From positions 1 to 64,000 of the forward strand of contig JAEUME010000019.1 of the NCBI GenBank assembly GCA_016793445.1: a DNA stretch of 64,000 bases. Reading direction: 5' to 3'. The position numbers and the translations under genes were made by a program. The notes beneath the pieces are model-generated. The model worked only from the letters and a program-made list of their open reading frames with translations. It did no database searches and was not told the DNA's origin. This DNA comes from Hyphomicrobium sp. Lineage in GTDB: Bacteria > Pseudomonadota > Alphaproteobacteria > Rhizobiales > Hyphomicrobiaceae. How positions within the stretch are numbered: position 1 is the stretch's first letter; the number at the start of each line of letters is the position of its first letter. Of this stretch, positions 7,629 through 16,342 are shown piece by piece.

Positions 7629-8813
7629 TCAACGCTTGGCGCGTAGCAGCAGTGGCGCATAGACAGCAATGAAGCCTGAGAATGCCAGCACCCAGAGAGT
7701 CGCGGACACGTGCAGCATTGGTTCGCGCCAAACATCAAACGCCGCCGCGATCCTCGCGATCGCGGAGAGTGCCGCGGCCGCGTAGATAGCTTGTATCGGC
7801 CGTGTGGCTATGAGCGGTTGCCCCGTGTGACCGAGACTGGCGCGTGTCATCACCGCCAGACTCATGACGCCGATGGCGCCCACCGTCCACGCATGCAACG
7901 CGCCTGTGGGGGCGACGAGATCGGGACGCGCGATCGCAAGCGCAACCAGGGCAAAGCCCAGCGGCACGAATGCGAACCCGATATGCAGGACAGTCACGAG
8001 TGGCTCTCCAAAGGTGCGTTCGCCCGCCCACCGGCTCAATCGCCAGACATTCAACGCGGCGGCAATCCCAGCCAGTCCCGCGGTCGCGCCATGATCCGGC
8101 ACGGCGATCCAAGCCGCCAACGCGATGCCGCTTGTCACCATCGCGACCATGTCGAAACGGCCGAACGGCACGGGAAGTCGGCCAGGACCGCGCCGGGCCA
8201 GCCAGTTCCGCGTAAAGCTTGGCACAATGCGGCCGCCGATGAGCATGATCAGCAGCACGATCGCTGCAATGCCTATGCGCGTGCCATAGCCTGTATCCTG
8301 GCCGCGCGCTGCCTCTATCTGGAACACCAGATTGCCGGCAAACAGCAGCACCACCATCACAAGCACCTTGAGATTGCGTTTGTCGCCGCCAGCCACGATC
8401 TCGCGCGCGATGACGCCACCAAGCGCTGCAAGAAACGCCAAGTCGATGACCGCGCTTGCGGCGATCCCTACGGTCTGCGAGCAAAGAACAGCGATCCTCC
8501 CAGCAAACCATATGCCGAAAAGACAGAGCAGGCGCATCCCCACGACCGGCAACCGCCCTGTCCAGTTGGGCACGGCCGTCAATAAAAACCCGGCCACGAC
8601 CGCGGGGACGTACCCGTAGAGCATCTCATGGACGTGCCATTGCAGCGGAGAAAATGCCGTCGGCAAGGCCAGACTTCCGCTCAGCACCGGCAGCCAGAGC
8701 GCAACGGCGATGACCGCCCATACAGCCCCTGCGAGAAAAAAGGGCCTGAAGCCGAAGCTCAAAATTGCCGGCCCGCGGTAGCCGCGAACCTGCTCGGCTG
8801 TGGTTGCCGTCAT
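7629..8813 (-). CDS. nnrS: NnrS family haem-copper membrane protein
   Basis: A 394-residue polytopic inner-membrane protein with about 12 hydrophobic helices. The opening ILSFGFRPFFLAGAVWAV and the following SPLQWHVHEMLYGYVPAVVAGFLLTAVPNWTGR carry the conserved NnrS histidines. NnrS proteins protect against nitric oxide by limiting iron-nitrosyl complexes; the mechanism is unresolved. The ATG at 8813 has an AGGAG site and overlaps the stop of the cyclo-ligase gene (ATGA). It is the last gene of a four-gene operon starting at fdxA, divergent from an nsrR-like gene, which supports a nitrosative-stress role. Confidence 0.92.
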   Translation of the reverse strand: MTATTAEQVRGYRGPAILSFGFRPFFLAGAVWAVIAVALWLPVLSGSLALPTAFSPLQWHVHEMLYGYVPAVVAGFLLTAVPNWTGRLPVVGMRLLCLFGIWFAGRIAVLCSQTVGIAASAVIDLAFLAALGGVIAREIVAGGDKRNLKVLVMVVLLFAGNLVFQIEAARGQDTGYGTRIGIAAIVLLIMLIGGRIVPSFTRNWLARRGPGRLPVPFGRFDMVAMVTSGIALAAWIAVPDHGATAGLAGIAAALNVWRLSRWAGERTFGEPLVTVLHIGFAFVPLGFALVALAIARPDLVAPTGALHAWTVGAIGVMSLAVMTRASLGHTGQPLIATRPIQAIYAAAALSAIARIAAAFDVWREPMLHVSATLWVLAFSGFIAVYAPLLLRAKR

Positions 8814-9433
8814 GACGCAACTCCTCTTTGCATGGGTGGCAGATGGCCGGTGACGATCCAATCCATCGGAATATCATGCGGCTGCGGGTAAATGGTCGGG
8901 ATCTTCTGAAGAGGATATCCGACACCGATGACGAGGGGCTTGGATGCCATGCCCGCAAGCGTCCGATCGAAGAACCCGCCCCCGTAGCCAAGCCGGTAGC
9001 ACCCGGAATCAAAACCGACGAGGGGTGAGATGACGACCGATGGCGTAACCACGGCACCGTCGGCGGGGTAAGGGATGTTCCAGATGCCACGTTCAAGCCG
9101 CGTGTGCGGCGCCCACTCGCGAAACTGCAGCGGCTGGCCTTTGGCCAGCACGACCGGCAACGCTGGGCGCAATCCCGCGACATAAGCCGCCTCCATCCAG
9201 CGCCTGAGAACGGGTTCGCCGCGGAATGGCCAGTAGAGGCTCACAATCGTCCCAGACCTTCGAGGCACGAGATTATCGAGGTCGCGGGCAATCCGCCGCG
9301 CGTGTTCTTCCCTCTCGTCCGCAGACAGCGCCAGGCGCGCCGCAATGAGACGCTCACGCTCGGCCTTGCGCCAGCGTGCAACGTCGTTCGCAGTTGGCGA
9401 ACCGGACAAACCTAGTGTCATCGGCGGCTCCAT
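8810..9433 (-). CDS. 5-formyltetrahydrofolate cyclo-ligase family protein
   Basis: The 207-residue protein belongs to the MTHFS family, which converts 5-formyl-THF to 5,10-methenyl-THF using ATP. Visible landmarks are the N-terminal WRKAERERLIAARLALS helix, VSLYWPFRGEP, FDSGCYRLGYGGGFFDRTL (the glycine-rich nucleotide-binding loop) and the late VIGVGYPLQ. It is locked in an operon by a TGATG overlap with the 2Fe-2S ferredoxin gene upstream and an ATGA overlap with nnrS downstream. A folate enzyme is unexpected in a nitric-oxide-response setting. It may supply C1 folates, or may have a different carboxylate substrate. Confidence 0.85.
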   Translation of the reverse strand: MEPPMTLGLSGSPTANDVARWRKAERERLIAARLALSADEREEHARRIARDLDNLVPRRSGTIVSLYWPFRGEPVLRRWMEAAYVAGLRPALPVVLAKGQPLQFREWAPHTRLERGIWNIPYPADGAVVTPSVVISPLVGFDSGCYRLGYGGGFFDRTLAGMASKPLVIGVGYPLQKIPTIYPQPHDIPMDWIVTGHLPPMQRGVAS

Positions 9434-9708
9434 CAGAATGGCAGCACCAACACCCCGCGGGCACGCGATACGCAGGGACAGAATTCATGCTCGCGGTCGC
9501 TTACCGACAAGCACGCATCCTTGTGTATCACATCACCTTCGATATAGCGCGTCGCACACGAACCGCACCCGCCCGTCATGCATCCCGGCTCGACTGGGAC
9601 GCCGGCTTCATGAAGCGCGGCCAGCGCCGTTTGATCGGAGGCGACCGAAATCGTCGTTTCGCTCCAGACCAACAGGATCTCGAACGGTTCGTTCAGGATT
9701 GACAGCAC
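9433..9708 (-). CDS. Plant-type 2Fe-2S ferredoxin
   Basis: A 91-residue electron carrier. The cluster motif is Cys43-x4-Cys48-x2-Cys51 in EPGCMTGGCGSCATRYIEG, with the fourth ligand most likely Cys79 in EFCPCVSRARG. The spacing matches ferredoxin domains of ring-hydroxylating oxygenase reductases and flavohaemoprotein-like reductases. The start is a GTG at 9708 with a GGAG site 8 nt upstream. The gene lies 48 bp after fdxA and overlaps the cyclo-ligase start (TGATG). No reductase domain is attached, so its partner must be encoded elsewhere. Confidence 0.85.
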   Translation of the reverse strand: MLSILNEPFEILLVWSETTISVASDQTALAALHEAGVPVEPGCMTGGCGSCATRYIEGDVIHKDACLSVSDREHEFCPCVSRARGVLVLPF

Positions 9709-9756
9709 TTGCAGCGCTCCGTCATCGCAACGCCGGAAATCTGCAAAGCGCAGGCA

Positions 9757-10110
9757 TCAGGACGCACCCTCTTCAACCAGTTCGGCGGGCTCGGGCGAGA
9801 ATTCGGCTGCCTTTCCTGTCCGGCCATTCTGTGCATCTGCGTCAGGAAGCGGCGCCTTTCTCTCCAGGATATTGGGCCACCGCTCCGCATAAGTGCGATT
9901 GAGGTCAAGCCAGTGTTGAGTCGCGGCCGGCTCGGTGTCGGGAACGATCGCATTGGCCGGACATTCGGGCACGCAGACGCCGCAATCAATGCACTCGTCG
10001 GGATGAATGACGAGCATGTTTGCGCCTTCGTAGAAACAATCTACGGGACAGACTTCGACGCAGTCTGTAAATTTGCACTTGATACAGTTCTCGGTGACGA
10101 CATAAGTCAT
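9757..10110 (-). CDS. fdxA: Seven-iron ferredoxin FdxA
   Basis: A 117-residue ferredoxin binding one 3Fe-4S and one 4Fe-4S cluster. The two motifs are Cys9/Cys12 (with Cys17) plus Cys21 and Cys25 in ENCIKCKFTDCVEVCPVDCF, and Cys40-Cys43-Cys46-Cys50 in DECIDCGVCVPECP. A C-terminal extension, HWLDLNRTYAERWPNI, is characteristic of the FdxA group. It is the first gene of the operon that ends with nnrS, and its promoter region is shared with the divergent nsrR-like gene. In several proteobacteria fdxA is directly repressed by NsrR or induced by nitrosative stress. Confidence 0.95.
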   Translation of the reverse strand: MTYVVTENCIKCKFTDCVEVCPVDCFYEGANMLVIHPDECIDCGVCVPECPANAIVPDTEPAATQHWLDLNRTYAERWPNILERKAPLPDADAQNGRTGKAAEFSPEPAELVEEGAS

Positions 10111-10194
10111 GAGCGCCTCCGGGCGGATGGGACGGCACGCCGTCCACGAGATACGCGTTCTAATAGACCTCCTTGAAAGTTGTCCCAGCCAAAA

Positions 10195-10215
10195 AGATAT
10201 GTCAATAATATATCT
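10195..10215. promoter_or_regulatory. AGATAT-N9-ATATCT inverted repeat, candidate NsrR operator
   Basis: An A+T-rich dyad with 6-bp arms lies between the divergent fdxA (start 10110) and nsrR-like (start 10240) genes. Known NsrR sites are A+T-rich imperfect palindromes of similar length with AAGAT/ATCTT-like edges, and the four bases before the dyad are all A. The site is 25 bp from the nsrR start, which fits autoregulation plus control of the fdxA-nnrS operon. Assignment is by location and symmetry. Confidence 0.55.
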
Positions 10216-10239
10216 ATTCTATATCGTCGCAGGGCTGCC

Positions 10240-10695
10240 ATGCAACTGACCACCTTCTCCGATTACGCAATGCGGGTGCTGATGTACGCACACGCCGCCG
10301 ATGGCCGCCTCGTCACCATCGAGGAGATCGCGGCGTCCTACCGCATCTCTCGCGCACACCTCATGAAGGTCGTAAATGCGTTGACGCGTGCGGGGTATCT
10401 GACCGCCGTGCGTGGCAGGACGGGAGGCGTCACGCTCGCCAGGCCCGCGGAGACCATTCGCCTGGGCGACGTCGTGCGCGCCACCGAGCCGGATTTCGCG
10501 CTCGTCGAGTGCTTTGGGAGCGGCAACCAGTGTATGATCAAAGGTTGCTGCCGGCTACCGGCCGTTCTGCGCAGGGCGCTCAACGCCTTCCTGGCTGAAC
10601 TCGACCAGCACACGATCGCCAGCATCGGGCTGCGTCAGAAAGACTTCGATCAGATCCTCGGCGGCAACGTGAGAGCCGACGCGCGCAGGGTTTGA
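10240..10695 (+). CDS. nsrR: NsrR-like Rrf2-family nitric oxide-sensing repressor
   Basis: A 151-residue Rrf2 transcription factor. The N terminus MQLTTFSDYAMRVLMYAHAADGRLVTIEEIAASYRISRAHLMKVVNALTRAGYL is the typical winged helix. The cluster-binding loop holds Cys91, Cys98, Cys103 and Cys104 (ECFGSGNQCMIKGCCRLPAVL), matching the three-cysteine Fe-S site of NsrR rather than IscR. The ATG at 10240 begins the conserved domain; an upstream in-frame start at 10180 would run across the palindrome at 10195 and is rejected. It is divergent from the fdxA-nnrS operon, its probable target. Confidence 0.9.
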   Translation: MQLTTFSDYAMRVLMYAHAADGRLVTIEEIAASYRISRAHLMKVVNALTRAGYLTAVRGRTGGVTLARPAETIRLGDVVRATEPDFALVECFGSGNQCMIKGCCRLPAVLRRALNAFLAELDQHTIASIGLRQKDFDQILGGNVRADARRV

Positions 10696-10715
10696 GATGG
10701 CCGGCCACTGGAAGC

Positions 10716-11702
10716 TCACGCGGCCAATTTTCCGATGCGCTTTACCGCAACGACATTAGAGCCCATGCGCGAGATCCGGCGGATCGCATCGGGCAAGGGC
10801 TCGATGACAACCGACATGTGATGGGCATTGGCATGAACCATCATGATGCTGTCCGACATGATGCCGACGTGCCCCGGCCAGAACACCAAATCGCCGCGCA
10901 TCAGCCGCTCGTCAATGTCCGACACCGGAAGCGAAGCGCCAAGCTCCGCCATCTGCATGTCGCTGTCGCGCGGCGCGGGGATGCCTGCGGCGTGCAGCGA
11001 TGTCTGCACCAGTCCTGAGCAATCGATTCCAATGCGCGTGCGCCCTCCCCAAAGATAGGGCGTGCCGATGAAGCGCTCCGCAACTTCGACGAAATCGCGC
11101 GCCGTACGATGGAGTGGCGTAATATGGCGCACAGAAACGAACCCGCCCGTCTGCAATTCGGCAAACTTCTCGTCTGCCTTGCTGACGCTGAGGACCGCGT
11201 TGAGGGGCAAGTGTTGAAGGGGCGGCGTCTTGATGTCGGGTTCGGGATGCAGAAACGTGCCGAGCACTTGCACTCGGTGCGTGGGTGCCTGAACATTTGG
11301 AGACAGACTGTCAAGTGGCAGATAGCCGACGTACTGGTCGCGCTTGAGCTGAACCCAAGCCCAGCCGTCGGCCTCGTCGTAAATCGTCAGTGTCTCGCCA
11401 TAGAGGGCTTCCGTCTCGAAGCCGCGCGAATAGTTGGGCGTGCGGCGCAAAGGAACCGAGGCTCGCATCACTTGGGCAGGCGCGCCTTCCACGAAGCGTT
11501 CGGCCTGCACTTTGCCTTCCAAGTACTTGGCCGCGAGGTCGTCGCGGAAAGCATTGCGGCGGGGATCGAGCAGATGAGTAGGAACGAGGGCACGCGGTGC
11601 ATCCAGCCCAGGCTGAAAATCTGAAGCTGGCGCGGGAAAGCCCGGTGCTGCCGGGCGCGGCGTCGTAGCAGACTTCTGTGCCGTCTTGCCTGTTTCGCTC
11701 AA
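10716..11702 (-). CDS. NlpC/P60 family cell-wall hydrolase with SH3-like domains
   Basis: A 328-residue C40-family peptidase expected to cut peptide bonds in peptidoglycan, often gamma-D-Glu-diaminopimelate. Bacterial SH3-like segments occupy roughly 75-195 (for example EALYGETLTIYDEADGWAWVQLKRDQYVGYLP). The catalytic NlpC domain follows, with Cys228 in GIDCSGLV, His278 in WPGHVGIMSD and His290 in VHANAHH. No signal peptide is evident, and the N terminus is Pro/Ala-rich. It overlaps the stop of the leucyl aminopeptidase gene by 4 bp (ATGA), a pairing common in Rhizobiales that suggests recycling of wall peptides. Confidence 0.9.
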   Translation of the reverse strand: MSETGKTAQKSATTPRPAAPGFPAPASDFQPGLDAPRALVPTHLLDPRRNAFRDDLAAKYLEGKVQAERFVEGAPAQVMRASVPLRRTPNYSRGFETEALYGETLTIYDEADGWAWVQLKRDQYVGYLPLDSLSPNVQAPTHRVQVLGTFLHPEPDIKTPPLQHLPLNAVLSVSKADEKFAELQTGGFVSVRHITPLHRTARDFVEVAERFIGTPYLWGGRTRIGIDCSGLVQTSLHAAGIPAPRDSDMQMAELGASLPVSDIDERLMRGDLVFWPGHVGIMSDSIMMVHANAHHMSVVIEPLPDAIRRISRMGSNVVAVKRIGKLAA

Positions 11703-13144
11703 CTCGTCAGCTCCGCTCTCAGCATATCCATGACCGCGCGTGCCGATTGCGGCTCCCCACCCTTTGGCCCCAGCGGCCGCGCCGCCGGACGCCAGCCATA
11801 CAGATCAAAATGGGCAAAACGCCGTGATGTGGTGACAAACTTGCGCAAAAACAGCGCCGCCGTGATCGCCCCTGCGAATGGAGTATCCCATACATTGTTC
11901 ATGTCCGCGACGTCGCTGTCGAGATGGCGCTGGTAGCCCTGCCATAACGGCAGTCTCCACACCGGATCGCCAATATCCTTGGAGCGGGACACAACCTGGC
12001 CTGCCAAGGTCTCATCGTCGGTAAAGAAGGCCGGCAGGTCGGGGCCCAGAGCCGAGCGTGCCGCGCCTGTGAGCGTGGCAAAGACGAAAATACTGTCGGG
12101 TGCTTCCTCGTCCGCGAGCGTCAGGGCGTCGGCCAGCACGAGACGGCCCTCCGCGTCCGTGTTGCCGATTTCGACGGTGCGCCCGCTACGGCTCATTAAG
12201 ACGTCACCCGGGCGAAAAGCATCGCCCGCAATGGAATTTTCTGCTGCGGGAATGAGAACGCGCAGGCGGCAATCCAGCCGCTCTGCCATTATCATATGTG
12301 CAATCGCCAAGGCTGTTGCCGCGCCTCCCATATCTTTTTTCATCAGGAGCATCGCGCTCGCCGGTTTGATGTCGAGCCCGCCTGTGTCGAATGTGATGCC
12401 TTTGCCGACGAGCGTGATCTTGCGTGCGTCCTCACGTCCCCACGTCAAATCGATCAGCCGGGGGGCGCGGGGATGGGCGCGTCCGACGGCATGGATCATG
12501 GGGAAATTGTGAGCCAAGAGGTCTTCGCCGCGGATTGCCTTGACGCTAGCGCCATGGCGGACCGCCAGCATACGCGCCATCTCCTCCAACTGCTCCGGCC
12601 CCAGGTCGCTGGCGGGCGTATTGATGAGATCGCGCGCAAGCCAAACCGCTTGGACTGTGCTGATGACACGGCCGGAGTTGACATTCCCGGGCATGACGAG
12701 CCGGCGCACATCAACAGCTTGCGTCTCCGTCGCGCCCGCGCTGGCGGTTCTCTTGTAGCGCCTGAATTTATAGGCGCCCAATCCCCATGCGATGGCGGCC
12801 AACTCGGGATGGTCCAATGATCCAGCAAGGCGGTAGGAGCCCGCGGGAAGGCTCGACGCAAGGGAGCCGAGAAGCAATTCCGACGGGCCGCTCGGTTCCC
12901 CGGCCTGGCCATCGCCCACACCAAGCAGAACGGCGGCAAGTTTTCCATCTCTGCCGGGCACCAGCAGCGAAGCCTTGGCGGACCCTTTGAACCTGTTGGT
13001 CTCTGCCCACGCAGACGCGTTCGCGTCCAGGCCAAGCGGCGTCAGGTCCGCGCCGGTGCGCACCAGATAGATCGGCACAGCACCCGAGTATTCCCCTTCG
13101 CCGGCAAAAACTCCGGCCGCCGTCCATGCAGTCGTCTCGCTCAT
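11699..13144 (-). CDS. Leucyl aminopeptidase family protein (M17)
   Basis: A 481-residue cytoplasmic metallo-aminopeptidase releasing N-terminal residues from peptides. The two-metal active site is complete: Lys248 and Asp253 in VGKGITFDTGGLDIK, Lys260, Asp271 in KKDMGGAA, and Asp330/Glu332/Arg334 in the family signature NTDAEGRLVLADAL. The N-terminal domain is divergent from PepA, as in the shorter alphaproteobacterial M17 branch, and lacks the DNA-binding role known for E. coli PepA. It is the first gene of a two-gene operon with the NlpC/P60 hydrolase. Confidence 0.93.
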   Translation of the reverse strand: MSETTAWTAAGVFAGEGEYSGAVPIYLVRTGADLTPLGLDANASAWAETNRFKGSAKASLLVPGRDGKLAAVLLGVGDGQAGEPSGPSELLLGSLASSLPAGSYRLAGSLDHPELAAIAWGLGAYKFRRYKRTASAGATETQAVDVRRLVMPGNVNSGRVISTVQAVWLARDLINTPASDLGPEQLEEMARMLAVRHGASVKAIRGEDLLAHNFPMIHAVGRAHPRAPRLIDLTWGREDARKITLVGKGITFDTGGLDIKPASAMLLMKKDMGGAATALAIAHMIMAERLDCRLRVLIPAAENSIAGDAFRPGDVLMSRSGRTVEIGNTDAEGRLVLADALTLADEEAPDSIFVFATLTGAARSALGPDLPAFFTDDETLAGQVVSRSKDIGDPVWRLPLWQGYQRHLDSDVADMNNVWDTPFAGAITAALFLRKFVTTSRRFAHFDLYGWRPAARPLGPKGGEPQSARAVMDMLRAELTS

Positions 13145-13363
13145 ATCGCTCTCGTTGCAAACGGCGCATCACTCGGCGCCTGGCCCTGCGGCCAAGTTAG
13201 GCTTTGGCCGTCCCTTGGCAAGCCAAGTGATCGGCCTATTAGCAGAGTTGCATCACCCTGCAAAAGATTGCTCAGCATTTAAGCGTTTGTTGACGTGCGT
13301 GCCAGAAACTAACAGTTGGATCGATTCGGGCATTGCCCTCCCCGACTGAGCGGAGAATCACAC

Positions 13364-14308
13364 ATGGCGCACTTGGTAGCGCATTCGACCAGAAAAACGG
13401 CCTCTTCCGGGGCGGCAATCTTGGCGGTGATGGCAACGAGCCTTTTGCTCGGCGGCTGCGCGGCCTCCAACGATCTGCTGCCCGGCACCGCCACGCTGGC
13501 GAGCGCGGATGCGACGCAGGCGGCAGAAGCCCTCGATCCTCAAGCTGACTTGCGCAAGGCCACCGAATACTGGGGCCAACAGCACGCCAAGAACCCAAGC
13601 GACAAGACCACCGGCTTGAACTACGCGCGCAACCTCAAAGCGGGCGGCGACAAGCGCCAGGCGCTCGTCGTGCTTCAAAACGTCTTCTCAATGAACAAGA
13701 GTGATCCCGAAGTCGCCGGTGAACTCGGCCGCTTGGCGCTCGAGTTCGATCAGCTCTCGCTCGCAAGCCGCGCCTTGGAAGTCGCCGATGTTCCCGACAA
13801 GCCCGATTGGCGCGTCGTCTCGGCGCGTGGAACGGTCTTAGCCAAGCAAGGCCAGCACAAGGCTGCAATTGCCTACTTCGAGCGTGCCCTGGCCATCTCA
13901 CCGAACCAACCCTCGGTGCTAAACAACTTGGCCATGGCGAATGCCATGAGTGGCAACGCCCAGAAGGCCGAGCAGATCCTCCGCGATTTGGCCCAGCTCA
14001 ATGGCGCACCCACAAAAGTGAACCAAAACCTGGCGCTCGTCCTTGGCCTGCAAGGCAAATACGACGAGTCGAAAGCCGCTGGCGCCGCCGCCATACCGTC
14101 TGACGTGGCGGCCGCCAACACAGAGTACCTGCGCCAGATGGTGCGGCTTGAACCGAAGCACTCGCCGGCGCCCGCTCCGAGCACGGCCGTTGCGCAGGCG
14201 CCTCCGTCCGGCTTCAAGCCTGCCGCAGTTGAAACCGCATCAGGCGCCGGCTGGCAGGCCGATGTCACCGCGAGCGCGGAACAACCCAGTCTGCGCGGCT
14301 CGCACTAA
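13364..14308 (+). CDS. tadD: TadD-like tetratricopeptide lipoprotein
   Basis: A 314-residue lipoprotein with an export signal ending in LLLGGC (lipid-modified Cys32), then about five TPR-like helix pairs between residues 65 and 245. The best is HKAAIAYFERALAISPNQPSVLNNLAMANAMSGNAQKAEQILRDLA. The C terminus is Pro/Ala-rich. TadD is an outer-membrane pilotin-like partner of the Tad secretin. The ATG at 13364 has a GGAGA site and starts the signal sequence. The gene is separate from the main tad operon and faces it, converging with the UPF0114 gene. Confidence 0.85.
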   Translation: MAHLVAHSTRKTASSGAAILAVMATSLLLGGCAASNDLLPGTATLASADATQAAEALDPQADLRKATEYWGQQHAKNPSDKTTGLNYARNLKAGGDKRQALVVLQNVFSMNKSDPEVAGELGRLALEFDQLSLASRALEVADVPDKPDWRVVSARGTVLAKQGQHKAAIAYFERALAISPNQPSVLNNLAMANAMSGNAQKAEQILRDLAQLNGAPTKVNQNLALVLGLQGKYDESKAAGAAAIPSDVAAANTEYLRQMVRLEPKHSPAPAPSTAVAQAPPSGFKPAAVETASGAGWQADVTASAEQPSLRGSH

Positions 14309-14338
14309 AAAGTCCGCATCCGCTTCCGACCGGCTAAG

Positions 14339-14371
14339 AACGGCGCACCATCTTCTTGGCGCGCCGTTTTT
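14339..14371 (+). terminator. Terminator after tadD
   Basis: AACGGCGC (14339-14346) pairs with GCGCCGTT (14361-14368) and is followed by a T-tract through 14371, 30 bp past the tadD stop codon. Confidence 0.75.
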
Positions 14372-14553
14372 CTTGAACGGTTCGACGCCGCACGCGCTGA
14401 AGCCCCGGGCCTTGAACTCCCCACTGGACTTTGATCCGCGAAAAAAGTCCGAGACAACGGAATGGACCGTGGAGACATGCGCGGCCGCGTGCATCGCGTC
14501 CATTGATTGCGCGCGGGAGCGCTCGATAGGATCGAGGCCGCCGCCAATATCCG

Positions 14554-15030
14554 CTATTTCTTGCTGCTTTTCGCGATCCATACGAAGACGTTCAATGCCG
14601 CGATCACCAGCGCGACGGCCACGCCTACACTGAGGAGATCCGACTTACCGTCCCAGGACATGACCTGGCCGAGAAAGGTCACCGCCATCACCGCGATGAT
14701 AACCGTCATCAGGTTAACCTTGAGGTCTTCAAAAGTGTGTATCTGGAGTCGCGCCGGTATCTTCAGATCGGCGTCGATGAAGAGCGCGTACAGGCTGAGT
14801 GCCATGATCAGCATGACGGTGCCGAGCAGGAACAGGTCGAAAAGCTCGATGAAATAGTACATCATCGCTTTGGCTCCAGCCGTCGAAAAATCGCCGGTTC
14901 GGAGCGTTCGCATAATGACAACGACAGAGTCGACAAAACCGTAGATCAGCAGCGCCGCTGCCGCGATCAGTGCACCCAGCACGGCGGCGAGCACCAGATA
15001 GCGACTGGCCTCAAGCAGCGGCTTCAGCAT
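14554..15030 (-). CDS. UPF0114 (YqhA) family membrane protein
   Basis: A 158-residue inner-membrane protein with four hydrophobic helices at about 10-35, 60-86, 108-126 and 133-153. The sequence between them (ELFDLFLLGTVMLIMALSLYALFIDADLKIPARLQIHTFEDLK) is the conserved core of the UPF0114/YqhA family. Function is unknown; no enzymatic motif is present. It follows the tad operon in the same direction but is separated from tadC by about 270 bp with a strong terminator, so it has its own promoter. Confidence 0.88.
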   Translation of the reverse strand: MLKPLLEASRYLVLAAVLGALIAAAALLIYGFVDSVVVIMRTLRTGDFSTAGAKAMMYYFIELFDLFLLGTVMLIMALSLYALFIDADLKIPARLQIHTFEDLKVNLMTVIIAVMAVTFLGQVMSWDGKSDLLSVGVAVALVIAALNVFVWIAKSSKK

Positions 15031-15219
15031 GACGCCCCCGAAAGCGCGACGGCTCAGCTTCGCTGCCGCGGTTGTTGTCCAGCGCCCTGCCGGCGCCAGT
15101 GTTGCCCGGGACAGTCTGCCTCACTATCCGCCTGGCGGCAACATTCCGTGCCCGATAGCCTGGCTCCGTTCTAGCGGCATCGCGGCTGTGGAGTAGATCC
15201 ACCGCTCACCACGCTCAGA

Positions 15220-15254
15220 TAATAAAGACCCCGGCAACCAGAGCTGCCGGGGTC
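15220..15254 (-). terminator. Terminator of the tad operon
   Basis: A 10-bp perfect stem, GACCCCGGCA (15227-15236) with TGCCGGGGTC (15245-15254), reads on the minus strand into a T-rich tract (complement of 15220-15226). It lies 50 bp past the tadC stop codon. Confidence 0.88.
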
Positions 15255-15303
15255 GACGCGACACAAATCTGTCTGAGAGCTCGAGATGTAACGCGAGGCC
15301 GCG

Positions 15304-16281
15304 CTACTTCATGTTCATGTATTCAATGCCTGCGGGACCGAGGATGACGATAAACAGCACCGGCAAGAAAAAGACGATCATCGGAACTGTCAGCTTCGGC
15401 GGCAATGCGGCGGCTTTTCTCTCGGCGTCCGACTGACGGATTTCACGATTTTCCTTCGCCATGGTCCGTAGCGCCTGCCCGACCGGCGTGCCGTAACGCT
15501 CCGCCTGGATCAGCGCGGTCGTCACTGCCTTCACACCCGGAAGGCCGGAGCGCTTGCCGAGATTCTCATACGCCTGGCGGCGATCCTGCAGGTAGGAGAG
15601 CTCCGCGGTCGTCAGCGTCATTTCCTCCGCAAGCTCGATGGACTGGCTGGCGACCTCCTTTGAAACCTTGCCGAAAGCCGACTCGATCGACATACCCGAC
15701 TGCACGCAGATCAGCAGCATGTCGAGGGCGTCGGGAAATGCCTGCTTGATCGACGACTGACGCTTCTGAGCTAGGTTCTCGATAAAGAGGTTGGGTATGT
15801 AGAAGCCGGCGAAGCCCGCTCCAACCGCCATCAGAATGCGAATGAGCGGCGGATAACCCGTATCGATGACGACGAACACATAGAACAGAGTGCCGAGGAA
15901 CATCACGATCGGCGCAGCGATACGAAAGAACATGAACGAGACAATGGGGCCCTGGCCGCGCAAGCCAGCCATCTTCAACTTCTCGCGTAACTCTTCGTTA
16001 TCGAAGCGTTCGCGCAGATCGAGCATGTCAACGATGCGCTGCATGAAACCTTTGGGCGTCTGCCTCAACTTGGCACCGCCCCCGCGCTCCTTGCTCATCT
16101 CTGCAATGCGCGCGTTGCGCATGCGGTCGCGCTCCGTGGCCATTTCCTTCATGCGCTGGTTCATGCGATCCCGCGCCAGCATGGGCATCGCGACCGAAAG
16201 CACCGTGGCGAACACGCAAATCGCCGCCAGCACCGTGGCGAAGAATTGCGGGTTCATGACTGTTTCGACGAAGCTCATCAT
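15304..16281 (-). CDS. tadC: Tad pilus platform protein TadC
   Basis: A type II secretion F-domain inner-membrane protein of about 325 residues, paired with TadB as the platform on which the CpaF ATPase drives Flp pilus assembly. Helices lie near the N terminus (FFATVLAAICVFATVLSVAMPML), in the middle (two, around VSFMFFRIAAPIVMFLGTLFYVF and the following RILMAVGAGFAGFYIP) and at the C terminus (LTVPMIVFFLPVLFIVILGPA). The F domain contains ALDMLLICVQSGMSIESAF. The ATG at 16281 is chosen; an upstream TTG at 16305 with a GGGAG site is the alternative. It is last in the operon. Confidence 0.92.
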   Translation of the reverse strand: MMSFVETVMNPQFFATVLAAICVFATVLSVAMPMLARDRMNQRMKEMATERDRMRNARIAEMSKERGGGAKLRQTPKGFMQRIVDMLDLRERFDNEELREKLKMAGLRGQGPIVSFMFFRIAAPIVMFLGTLFYVFVVIDTGYPPLIRILMAVGAGFAGFYIPNLFIENLAQKRQSSIKQAFPDALDMLLICVQSGMSIESAFGKVSKEVASQSIELAEEMTLTTAELSYLQDRRQAYENLGKRSGLPGVKAVTTALIQAERYGTPVGQALRTMAKENREIRQSDAERKAAALPPKLTVPMIVFFLPVLFIVILGPAGIEYMNMK

Positions 16282-16342
16282 CGTGCGACTACCATGTTTC
16301 GACAAATCCCGGCTCCCGGCCGGCGAATAACTGAACCCAAGC

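Noticed and set aside
10180..10239. Earlier in-frame start for the nsrR-like gene
   Set aside because: The region covers the A+T-rich palindrome and adds residues not found in Rrf2 proteins; the ATG at 10240 begins the conserved domain.
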